A DNA stretch of 64,000 nucleotides from the NCBI GenBank assembly GCA_029204225.1, contig CM055095.1, positions 17,508,934 through 17,572,933 of the forward strand, given 5' to 3'. The notes below the pieces were generated by a model, which did not search any database, was not told where the DNA came from, and saw only the letters and a program-made list of their open reading frames with translations. Below, piece by piece: positions 36,090 through 46,600 of the stretch. Position 1 is the stretch's first letter. Every line of letters begins with the position of its first letter. Made by a program: the position numbers and the translations under genes. This DNA comes from Diphasiastrum complanatum. Lineage: Eukaryota; Streptophyta; Lycopodiopsida; Lycopodiales; Lycopodiaceae.

Positions 36090-36435
36090 AAAACTCGAAT
36101 TTTTTGAAAGACTCGAATTTTTAGAACGACTCAAATTTTTAGAACGACTCGAATTTTTGGAAAGACTCGAATTTTTTTTGATGACTCGAATTTTTCTAAT
36201 GTCTCGAATTTGGAGGCCCTAAACCCTAAACCCTAAACAACTCGAATTTCTAGAATGACTCAAATCTTTGTAAAGACACAAATTATTTGATGACTCGAAT
36301 TTGATGACATGAATTCTTTGATAACTCGAATTTTTTCCAAGACTCGAATTTTTCCCAAGACTCGATTTTTCTCAAGACTCGAAATTCTCGATGACTCGAA
36401 TTTTTCTCAAGACTTGAATTTTTCCTAGACTCGAA
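36090..36435. repeat. gactcgaattttt minisatellite with telomeric insert
   Basis: About twenty degenerate copies of a 16-20-bp unit with core gactcgaattttt. Near 36217-36238 the array is interrupted by ccctaaaccctaaaccctaaac, the plant telomere repeat. It lies upstream of the Helitron 3' end at 36604. Confidence 0.9.
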
Positions 36436-36575
36436 TGGACGACCACGTACATACACACACATACATCGACCACCCATCAACGACCATCGACTTTCCTCCT
36501 AAATCATCGCTACTCGCCCGTCAATGACATACTGAATTTTCAAATCATCGGCCGTCACCTAGATCGGCCGCCATT

Positions 36576-36604
36576 GCCCGTCAACGACGAGCACTCACAA
36601 CTAG
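36576..36604 (+). other. Helitron 3' terminus: hairpin plus CTAG
   Basis: GCCCGTC-aac-GACGAGC (one mismatch), then actcacaa-CTAG and T. It is nearly identical to the end at 24701. It is the first such end downstream of the Rep-helicase relic, so it is the best candidate for that element's 3' end. Confidence 0.6.
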
Positions 36605-36607
36605 TAC

Positions 36608-36610
<3 letters not shown>

Positions 36611-36656
<46 letters not shown>
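36611..36656. repeat. (AT)n microsatellite
   Basis: A pure TA tract at the head of candidate Helitron C. Confidence 0.97.
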
Positions 36657-36659
<3 letters not shown>

Positions 36660-36871
36660 TATAACTATTTTAGAGAGAGTGTGTGTTTTTGCCGCCAAAA
36701 ATGTCACGCTCTGCTTGCAAAAAAACGTAACTCATTTGCAAAGAAAAGAGCAAAAAAACGTTTGAAAAAAAATGTGTAAAAAACCACACATACAAGCCTT
36801 TTTTTTTGTTTTTTTTTGGGCACGCACACACATATTTCAAATTTTATTTCCCTCTCACTCTCATTCTCATT

Positions 36872-36879
<8 letters not shown>

Positions 36880-36932
<53 letters not shown>
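36880..36932. repeat. (CT)n microsatellite
   Basis: A pure CT tract inside the putative Helitron 5' region, preceded by cattctcattctcattctc. Confidence 0.97.
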
Positions 36933-36935
<3 letters not shown>

Positions 36936-36993
36936 GTGAGCATGCGGGACGCAGGTCTATCTCTCTCGATCGATTTGGAATTTTGGTACAGTG

Positions 36994-37640
36994 TGTGAAA
37001 AATACAGATCCTAAGTGGATCTAAACTCCAAGATCATTGGCTTGAATGCTTGCACTCCAAACTACATAAGCTAGGAATTGGCAACACATTCTATGCTACC
37101 TAGAATGCAAAGAACTTGATCAAAAAGCATTTATCACAAATGGAAACTTCCATAAACATCAAGTGCGGCCCAAAATAGCATTATACAGTCCATAATACAT
37201 CAGCCTATCACTTTTGGAAAGCACCTAAGATCATACACACAAAGCTTGAACTCAATCACTACACAATGCCAACAATGGAAGGAGAACCCAATAGAAAAAT
37301 CTCTCATTAAGCAAATGAATACAATGGATCTGCTCCAACCTGTTTCTCCACGGCCTACCTGCTATATATAGCTGAGAGAGATGACTCTCTCTCCTCTCTC
37401 TAGACCCTCCTTACCTAAAATATGCCCTATATAGGTAAAATTGGCATATATGTCCAAAATACATGAAAATGGACTCATTTCGAAGGTCTTGAAGTTTGAC
37501 ACTTCTTCATACTGAAAAAATACACTTACTAAAAATATCTAGACCTGTTTCACACGTGTGAAAAGTCAGATCCTAAACTATGTGCCATTTTTAACAATTT
37601 TGGCCTAAAACTAGACAAGGAAATGTTGACAATTTTCACA
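36994..37640 (-). mobile_element. Solo copia LTR with 5-bp target duplication
   Basis: Reads TGTGAAAAATACAG at the left and AACAATTTTCACA at the right, so it has TG...CA termini (read on either strand) and is 647 bp long. It is flanked by CAGTG at 36989-36993 and 37641-37645, the expected 5-bp duplication. No internal retrotransposon sequence is present, so it is what remains after LTR-LTR recombination. Homology with the LTR at 16438 sets the element's orientation to minus. Confidence 0.85.
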
Positions 37641-37645
37641 CAGTG

Positions 37646-38905
37646 CACTCTATTCTATGAGCTTCTGATCTCTCCGTCGTTGTGTCTTTGTTGAGGTATG
37701 GCTCAAACTTTTAAAAGTTGTCTTGAAAAGCTATTGAGTGTGATTATCGAAGTGGGTGAAGATGTGCGTGCTTCAGCTTAGAACTTTCGAGAGATTGGCC
37801 CTCCAAGACTGGATTCTGCATGTGAATTCATCATTCTTTGTCTGAAATCACTGTTGAGGCCAGATTTTGATTGTTTTTCTCTTGATGTACGTCCTAAATT
37901 GTGCAACTGAATGACTATTGAGGCCAGGTTTTAAAGGGTTTTTCTTTGTACGTCCTCATTTGTGCAGCTGATTGGAGATGAACTCCTTGCCTCAAGGAGA
38001 CGAAGAAAGTCTTCACCAACTTGCCACTTATTGGAAGGCCAGATTTTGATTGTTTGAAGCTGGGGGAGCATGATACTGATGAACCGACAACTTCTGTGTA
38101 AGAAATGCCACAAACTACTAAAAGGAATGTCTAAACTCGCATGGACGATCTTGATCGCTATTTTCTTGCAAGCGATTTCAATGTCCTGGCACAACTGATA
38201 TATTTGTGAAATGCTTTCACACACGATGGGGGACCTGGATGCTTCACTAATTCCGATCCTTTCCAGAAATGTTGTTTAGGTGAGCAAGCACTCTTCTGTA
38301 GTAGAGAGTAGCTTTGTGTCGTTTTCTTACAGGATATAGATAAATTTTCTCTTCAGGCAATTGTTTGACTATCTAGCCTTGACGTTACATCATAACCTCC
38401 TTAAAAAACAAGCTACTAAAAAGTGGCTGTAAATGCTTACTCTTCTTCTACAAAGATCAACAGAGTAAAACGCCGATACAAGGTGCTTTCAAATTCTTTC
38501 ACGCATAATGAGCCTCCGAATCTGCAGCAAACATTGTCGCCATTCCTGACTGTTTCAACTGAATATTCAAGCTGATCGAGACGATTTTAGTTTACCCACT
38601 GCAGAATTAAAGCTTTTTCCCTTCGTTTTCATGTCTCCATGAATCAGTCAAAAGTCTGAAATATTCAGTTCAATTTAGAAGAGAATTTTAATTTCTCCAC
38701 TACGAGCAGCTATTTTCTATGCTGTTGAGTAGCTATACGAATTTCCTGCTTAGCTTCCTAATCCCACATATCAGTCTTGGCACTTTCTTCTTACCAGTAG
38801 CAAACTGGCTGCACTGTTCTGTGGAAGTTTATCTGTTTTCTCTTCAACATATGAAAATTACTGTAATTTTTTCCAGTTGATTTGAGTTCCAAATATATTT
38901 GTATT
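37646..38905. other. No recognisable gene
   Basis: The frames here are short and match nothing I know. Splice-like sequences and coding-like codon patches could be decayed exons linked to the NOP2-like fragment downstream, but I cannot support it. Confidence 0.35.
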
Positions 38906-38907
38906 AG

Positions 38908-39259
38908 GAGCTTGAATTAGATGCAAAGGCACCTCCTGATCTGTCGAGTATCCAGCGCCGAATCAAAGAGAGTAAGAGCCCTTACACTTGTGTAATAATA
39001 GAGTAACTTGAGTTGTGGCTCTAAGTTTGCTTCTGCAATATCAAAGTTTTTTCAGAAGCCAACGCCAACACTGTTCTATTTGCAATTCATTGAAACGAGC
39101 CTATGAACATCCCAACCTGCTCTGGACAGCTGTACAAGTTCTTACAAACTTTAAGATCTTAGACAAGGAGTGCCTCGGAAAGATTACATGAGACAACTTT
39201 CTATGGACCTTGCTTCCTATTACGGCTACAATGAATTTTTGTTGGATATGTTTCTTCAG
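38908..39259 (+). pseudogene. NOP2-like rRNA methyltransferase gene fragment, intron retained
   Basis: Exon one (38908-38971) encodes ELDAKAPPDLSSIQRRIKE and ends at a GTAAGA donor. Exon two (39130-39259), after CTGGACAG, encodes TVQVLTNFKI, then, after a 1-base frameshift, RQGVPRKDYMRQLSMDLASY, then YGYNEFLLDMFLQ, ending at CAG/GT. This matches the conserved block just before the catalytic domain of nucleolar NOP2/NSUN1 rRNA m5C methyltransferases. The frameshift and the absence of the catalytic domain make it a pseudogene fragment. The retained intron argues for DNA-level capture rather than reverse transcription. Confidence 0.75.
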
Positions 39260-39489
39260 GTTTTGTTGTTTTCCTCATTATATGACTTCTTGATGACGAC
39301 TTTGAATTTGTACCTTTTGGTTAATCACTCAGAACTATTTCATAAGTTCGTTGATCTTAAAATGCATAAAGCTTGCCTGTGTTTCGAGAAATGCACGAAA
39401 TGCAACATGCCAAATCATTCCAACAATTGAAACATTCTAAAATGTCAGCTTCATTCCGACATAATACTATTAACATTTTGGAATTTAGT

Positions 39490-40284
39490 TACTATATTTT
39501 ATATCTATCTATATAGTATAAAACTATTTTAGAGAGAGAGTGTATGTTTAGCCATAAAAAATGTCACGCTCTGCCGCCGAAAATTTCACACTGCCCGCAA
39601 TAAATGTCACTTTTTAACAAAGGAAAAAGCTAAAAATTGTTCAAAAAAAAATGTGTGTAAAAAACAACACATACAAGTCTTTTTTTTTTCTTTTTTGACA
39701 CACGCATTTCGGCCTGACGGTGCATTGGATGTCTTTCTTAATCCACAGCACATCTATCGCATTTGGTGGAAGCAACAGTGTTAGTTCTAAGATTGGACCA
39801 TCCAACATTTCATTGCAAGGGAGCTAGAAGGGCTTGCCAGCCTTTTCTTTCTATGAGATGGTCTCTTTGGAATATGCGAAAGAATCTACACACCCGATTT
39901 CCACTTTGCATCTGACAAGCACCTGTCATTGTATGTAGCTCTTCTATAGCTTGCAAGTGTAAACTTAATAATATTTTTTTTCATTGGGTTCTAGCCCTTA
40001 ATCCTGCCAAAATACTCCGAGTTTGGCATCAAGTCTATATATTTTTTGGTTTTAAGTTATCATGTATTTGTTACTAGAAGCTTAACTTCGGCCCTAGCCC
40101 TGATTTCAGTTTTAGAATGGCATTGTAAACATGTCAACGACCATCAGCCCTCCCCTTCGGCGCCCTCCCCTTCGGCCACCCGTCAACGACCATCGGCTTT
40201 CCTCCTAAACCATCGACCGCCATCCAAATCATCGGTCGTCACCCAAATCGCTAGCCGCTCGTCAACGACGGGCATACCCACTAG
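39490..40284 (+). mobile_element. Candidate small Helitron D nested in C
   Basis: The left end tctatctatatagtataaaactattttag has a TC start preceded by A, the canonical Helitron context. It is followed by aaaaatgtcacgctctgc and T- and CA-rich sequence. The right end is gctcGTCaacGACgggcatacccaCTAG at 40281-40284, with A rather than T next. No coding content is seen. Confidence 0.45.
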
Positions 40285-40377
40285 ATCATCGGCCGTCACC
40301 TGGATCGAAAAATCATCGCCCATTAACGACATACTGAATTTCCAAATCATCGGCCTTCAGCTAGATCGGCCGCCATT

Positions 40378-40406
40378 GCCCGTCATTGACGGGCACTCAC
40401 AACTAG
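40378..40406 (+). other. Helitron 3' terminus: hairpin plus CTAG
   Basis: GCCCGTC-att-GACGGGC, a perfect 7-bp stem, then actcacaa-CTAG and T. It is followed at once by another copy of tatatagtataaaactatttt. Confidence 0.65.
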
Positions 40407-40520
40407 TATATAGTATAAAACTATTTTCGAGAGAGAATGTGTGCTTTTATCGGCAAAAATGTCACGCTCTGCTCGTAAAAAAATGTCATGTTTTTGCAAA
40501 GGAAAAAGCTAAAAAAACGT
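40407..40520 (+). mobile_element. Truncated Helitron 5' end
   Basis: tatatagtataaaactattttcgagagag followed by caaaaatgtcacgctctgc and tttgcaaaggaaaaagc, as in copies C and D. No matching 3' end occurs in the rest of the window. Confidence 0.45.
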
Positions 40521-41100
40521 TTTTAAACTTCATGCCATATTGAGAAAACTTCCTACCAAGTTTCTAAGTGATGTGAGACTTCAAAGCAAAGAAAAGTACC
40601 ATGCAAGAACCTGAAATTTTCTGGCGAGTATGGAATGTGAGTAGGTAGCATCAGCACAAGTGTCACATTCCCAAAACTGTTATTCAACTCTAATGTGTCT
40701 CTGTTAGCTTCTACTAACAGAGTCTAGTTTGCCATCCTATCGGTCTTTTGTCAAATGTAAATGGCCAGAATTCTGTGGTTGGCATCATAGTTGCCGGAAC
40801 GTGTTCTGGAATGCATTAACCTGAATTTTTTTCTAGGACGCACTGTTTCTTCTTTTGTTCTTTTTATAAAAGTGCAGTCGAGTAGGCGTCAACTATCGAA
40901 CAAAAAAGCAATGGCACTCTGTAAAACAGAATTGTGGCACAAATAGTAGTACAATGATTTGCAATGGCTGCAGGAATCGCTATGAATCAGTGCAGATCAA
41001 GTAGGAGCCAATGAACAAAACAAAAAATGGCAATCAGTAGAACAAAATCATGGCGCATACAGTACAATTGTTTGCAATGGCTGCATGAATCGCAATGAAC
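40521..41100. other. Intergenic DNA with diverged repeat copies
   Basis: Nothing coding. From about 40940 it contains diverged versions of the unit seen in the following tandem array (ttgcaatggctgca-gaatcgc). A fold-back-like sequence, catagttgccggaacgtgttctgg, starts near 40788. Confidence 0.45.
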
Positions 41101-41102
41101 AT

Positions 41103-41450
41103 AATTGCAATGGGTGCATGGATTGCTATTAAAAGGATCACAGTTACTGAGTATGCACTAACAAAGAGTCATCGCAAACATCATTCGGGGGATCTTAACT
41201 AATGGATTTTAATTGCAATGGCTGCATGACTTGCTATTAAAAGGATCGCAGCTACTGTCTGGGTTTCAGAGTACGCACTAACAAAGAGTAATTGTAAACA
41301 TCATTCGGGGGATTTTAACTGATGGATTTTAATTGCAATGGCCGCATGAATTGCTATTGAGAGGATTGCAGTTACTGTCTGGGTTTCAGAGTATGCACTA
41401 ACAAAGAGTAATTGTAACCATCATTCAGGGAATTTTAACTGATGGATTCA
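41103..41450. repeat. Three-copy tandem repeat (~121-bp unit)
   Basis: The copies start near 41107, 41213 and 41334. The unit contains attgcaatgg-(t/c)gcatga-ttgctatt, aggat(c/t)gcagttactg, gcactaacaaagagt and tcattcgggg-attttaactgatgg. The first copy lacks a 15-bp stretch (tctgggtttcagagt). It lies about 0.7 kb beyond the stop codon of the SVR1-like gene. Confidence 0.9.
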
Positions 41451-42119
41451 CTGTTTCCATGAAGGAAATGGAAAAAAGAAAGATTTTTTGAGTTTTTCTA
41501 TGATCTTTTAAGACATTTTGGGGTAGTACATTCCAGAACGTACTGTACCTCAGAACGGATTTGAGGTTGGCTTGAAAGTGTGCCAAAAGAATCTTGGCTC
41601 AAGAAGCTTTCAAAAGGGCATCACCTCAATCATAAGCTTACTGACCAATATACTTTGTATTTAAAGACTTGAAACAAATGACAAGGCAGATGCTAATTAT
41701 CGTTTTCCAGTGTTAGGTTTGTTAAGGGAAAATTTGGAACTTCTGATTTCATTCTAAAATTTATCTTGACCAGGTTTCAGAGATACGTGCCAGGTGTGTA
41801 GTTTTTAGTTGAAAAGAGCCACATAGACCTGACCACAGGACCTGACCCATTTAATCAATATAGAAGTCATTTTTAAGCAAACATGGTACTAAAATACTTA
41901 CAAATCTCTCCAGCAATCCAAATGTTTTGCCAATCTGCAATATTAAGTACTTGCCCTCCTAAATAAAAAAAATCAATTTCCTGAAATAGGTCTAGATTCT
42001 CTTGAGATGTTTCGAACAACCGAAAAATATGATAACCAAGAAACATACATAAGTTTGGTACTAATCTAGCAGCAAGTAAAGTATGTAAACTCCGTGTATC
42101 TATTGTATACGAATGTCAA
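41451..42119. other. 3' flank of the SVR1-like gene
   Basis: Includes the probable 3' untranslated region of the minus-strand gene ending at 42120. No other gene is seen. Confidence 0.45.
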
Positions 42120-42248
42120 TCAATCAAAAGATTTATTGAGCTTCCTTTGAGGTATGGTCCGAATACCATCTAAGATCTTGTTTGCCTGCTGCTCTGTCAG
42201 TAGTTGATACTTTCCAACACTGCCATTTGTCAAAACGAATGGCAAAGA

Positions 42249-42294
<46 letters not shown>

Positions 42295-43580
42295 CACAAA
42301 ACCACATTGCCTAATTGTCCAAACCCAACTCAAGGCTCTGATGATGGTTGCAGGAAGTCCAAACAGAAACAGTAGGATGACTTAAAATTCCCAAAAACAT
42401 GTCAAGACAGAAACAGGCAAGTTACCAACTCAGCCCTCAGCACATCAATAATCTAGCTTATCTGGTCCATTTTGATCAAGGTTACCAGCCAATTCGAATC
42501 AGGCCAATTCGTCCGGGTCGAACCGGCCTGGCCAGTTTGAGCTGGAAAACGGTTTGAACCCGGAAAAAAAAAAATTAATGTTTTTTTGGGGTTTTTTCGG
42601 TTTAAAACGGATTTTAATTCAAACCGGCTCCAAACGATTCAAACCGCGGTTCGTGGTGTTTTTGATTGTTTCATAACAAGTTATAAATAGTATCACATCA
42701 TTCTTGAACATTTGTAAACCAAGAAGCATTATGAAAAAACCAAGAAGCATTCTTGAACATTTGCAGCAAAGTATAGACAAGTAAAAAATGAGATGCAAGG
42801 AACAGATTGCAGCACAGCTGTAAATTAATCTATGATTCCAGGCCCATAATAAAATATAAGGAAACTGTAGGATTGGAATGAATCCAAATTCGAAAAGACA
42901 AAAGCTCATGGTAGTAGTTCAGTAGCACATGAAACTGAACAAATGTTAGCAAGGCAGAGGATACCTCAATTTTCGAGGAAGTCGCAAAGAACCGATCCGA
43001 ACTCTCTTCAAAGCTTGTACCTACATGGGCATCCTTAGCAAAATTGTAATTGAAAGTCTTGCAAAAAAGAAAACAAAGGTTGAGGGTGATGCTGCAGCCA
43101 AATAGCTTTCGACAGAAAATACCTAACCTAAAAATGGAAGCAATTATACAAGAACTGAATGCTTCAATCAAGGAAGAGAAAAATCTTTATGAAAATAAAA
43201 TCACGTCCTGAACATAATTGCATTCTGTGAGCTTCTCAACACTCCAGTTATATTCAGAACAATAATGACTGAAAGGACATTGGTATAAATCGAAAACAAA
43301 GTCACCGCAGAAATGAAACTTCCATGGAAATAAAAATGCTTAATGGCAAGTAGCACCAAAACGTTGAAACACACTCAGCACTGAAAATAAAGGCTTTCCA
43401 TATAACGCAAAAACAAGCAGCCGCATAGAAAGGACCTACCCTTCACAAAACCCTCCCATTTACATAAAAACTCCGAAAAATAACTCTAGTCCCGATGAAA
43501 TCTCACAGATCCCTGGCTGTGGATGAAGAATGTTAATCACTGCAATTCCAAAGTCCTATCCACAAGGGATATGGTTGGAA

Positions 43581-43638
<58 letters not shown>

Positions 43639-46600
43639 CCCCTGCACCATCATGCACTGTCATCAAGCGATCCTGGTGCCTGATGCCACACGTCTGGAGC
43701 CCCTGGCTGGCTGCTTGATGCCACGTGGCTGATGAGGCCTGCTCCACTGCGACCTGTCCAGTGAGTGCTCCAGCCATGTATAAGTGCTACTGCCCCATCA
43801 CTGATGATTTCTGCTGTCACTTCACTGCTGCATCAACTGCTGATCAAACACTGTTGGTTGTCTCTACCCTGAAGGACTAACACGTTGCTAGCTGCCGCAG
43901 CACTTTGCCGCTGGAGCAATGACCAGGAATAGGAAAGGGAACAAGAAGAGCTTCACCCCTTGCATGGATCTGCAGGTAGAACCTGCCCCCACTCTTCAAC
44001 CTTCTTCTGACTCCATTACTTCAACTGCACCTTTTGTACCTCCAGCTATGCCTAGTTCTGATCTACCTCATGCTATTCCTCTTTCTCCCACTTCTATTTT
44101 GTCTAATACAAAGACTACTATTGCTCTTCCCTTAACCCCATCTCAAGAAGCACCTCGCTCAACCTCTACAATGCCTTCTGCATTCAGTGACGAGTTTAAA
44201 GGGTTTTCGGACTTCTCTCCAGTCACCGAAAAGAAATGAACTCTCATCGAGAAATGAACTTAATAGTGCAAGCACACCTTCAGCGGACAGATTCATCCAT
44301 TGCAGAACTCAGGCAGGAAATCACGGCCATCAAATGTGTGAAGACCGTTTTCTTCATATGGGACGAGACATCCAAGCCATGATCAAGAAGGAAATGTTCT
44401 GATGTCTTTTGTTGCTTGTTTTGCCTTCTCCAGCAAGGAGAAAAGTGGCGCTGCTGATTCCAGAAATCATTTTACCATTCTCTTTAGGTGCTAGAATGAT
44501 TTCAATCCAGTTTGAAGCTGCTCAAATCAATAAGAGAGAAAAAGCCCCTAATTATCAGTTTTTCAACTCTAGATTGCCAAAAGCTTAGGGTTTTTTTTAA
44601 TTCTAATCACAGATCTGTCTCCTTGCAGTGAGTTGCTTATGGAATTATCAAAAAATAGATTGGGTGAAAATTCCAACCTCTAGTGGCTCACATTTTTTTC
44701 AATTTCCTGACATGCTGCTGAGTTGTGAATATTCTGGAAAATGATTCCATTGATGCCAATGGTACGGCAGCAAAATTTATAAAAATATGAACTGAAAGGT
44801 ATAAAGCAAAACGGGTAAATCAAGGAAGGCATAGAAGATGAATGTCCTGCAAATTTCTTTACCATACATGTGGAACATACCATAATAAGGAACGCTTCAA
44901 CTTGTAGCAAAACCCCATGATGGTTCTAAACCCACCAGCACAATGGGAAGGGGAAGAGAATTGAGATAGAGACAATAAAGGCCACTATACAAACAATTGA
45001 TAATCTTACAGCTGATAGAGAGGGAATGTTAAATCCAAAACACTCCAAGAGAAAGAAAAGTCAAGTCTACCTCAAAACCAGCATTTTCAACTAACAAGCG
45101 AACTTCATGATGACGTCCTTCGGAGACCTGAAGAAGATGTGAAAATTAACCTTGTGACCAAGTTTCGAAAATCCCACATCATCTATGAATTTTTTAGAAA
45201 ACGAAAGCCTCCAATCATTCAAATGATGATTCAAGTTGAACACTTAAAAAAATATTTTGTAAGCAAAAAGAAGGATCATGCAAGGGTTGACAATCTTAAA
45301 ACACCTGCTGGTACTTAAACTGGGTTCCTACTAATGTAAGAAATTCCAGAAGTACGCAAAATATATCGTGCTTGCCAAGGCATGTTATTCCCAGACTAAT
45401 ACTCAAAAGTTCAATAATGCTATCATGATAAAAACAGGAAACTTTCAAACCAACTCTCATCGTTGATCACAGCGACACTAGCACCAAAACATTTTCAATA
45501 GCTTACAACAATGCGCAGTCGTTTCTTTTTATCATCAGCTTCTCCCTCAAGAAGTTCAACTTCCTTGGGAACACAAAGTACTCCTTGAACAAGTGTTCCC
45601 TGGGCAACGGCATTCAGCTGACGTCTCGTCACAATTTCTCCATCAACTGTTGCAATGTACCTGAGAAAGACTGATTTATTCAAATCTATTCACTAATGTT
45701 GTTGTTGCCATCCAAGTTTCAACTCCAAGGAAAAACATAATTTTACACATTTTCAAAAGTTTGAAGTAAAGTGCCTGCATTCAGTACTACCAACTGTAGC
45801 CCTATCATGACTTGATATGCTCAATAATGAAATCATGAAGAGAAAAGATACATCAAACCCTAATAATATTGCTAAAAAAATAATTTAGAATCATGATCTA
45901 TACCATATGAAAAGGCCTCACTGATTGCCCAAATTTATTCTAAACTGCTCTTAGCAGTGTTGCCTAATAAGATGTGAGTTAAACAGGCTAGACACTCGAG
46001 GGTAATGCCAAGGAAATGTGTCCTCTGAAAAATTCTTGCAATTTATTAGAATGGATGTTATTATTTGCATACAAGAGCATATAATGATCAAGTTACCAGA
46101 CTCACATTTAAAACATAGTTCAAACATAATTTCAAGCTAAGGAAGACCTGCAATAGCAGTAGAAGTGAGCAGAAAATTAACATCCTTTCATTGAAAGAAA
46201 TTTAGAAACAAAATAAACCAAAAGGTTCTATTTGAAAAATTCAATAGTTCAAAGCCGCTTTCGATTGTGTCTGGGACTCCTTGTCACCATAGTTGCACTG
46301 GAACAACAATCCAGGCCAGGGTTGTTCCAGAATGACCTGCAGGAACACTGAACAAAAAAAACCTGAACTTTTTATAACAGCCGCAGCAACTGATTGTTGT
46401 GGGCGCACAATGTAGGAGGAAAACTGTGGAGAGAGCAATAGGAGGCCAAATAAGATGTGTGAGCTCTCTATGTGAAGGTAGTGATCTATAGAAGGTGATT
46501 GTAGCACATAGAAGAGGGCAAAAGTGAGTGTGTGGAGATTTGCAAGCAAAACACCTTTGAGGCTTTTTTTCACCATTTTTTCTTTGCTTTGTTTGCAGGC

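Larger units (their letters stand above)
36605..40406 (+). mobile_element. Candidate Helitron C with a NOP2-like fragment and solo LTR
   Basis: Begins at the CTAG of the preceding element with an AT tract and tatagtatataactattttagagag, then aaaaatgtcacgctctgc, a T tract, CA-rich sequence and a CT tract (36880-36932), the putative family 5' region. Ends at 40406 in GCCCGTC-att-GACGGGC, actcacaa and CTAG-T. Inside are a solo copia LTR (36994-37640), a NOP2-like gene fragment (38908-39259) and a second set of Helitron ends (39490 and 40284), as expected for nesting. The pairing of ends is inferred. Confidence 0.42.

Noticed and set aside
36090-36435. CRISPR-like array
   Set aside because: The repeats are contiguous and degenerate with no unique spacers of constant length, and this is eukaryotic DNA.
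42120-42305. Separate small gene with a Leu-Ser N-terminus
   Set aside because: The Leu-Ser part is the CT tract before an acceptor. Only 42219-42120 is coding, as the last SVR1-like exon.
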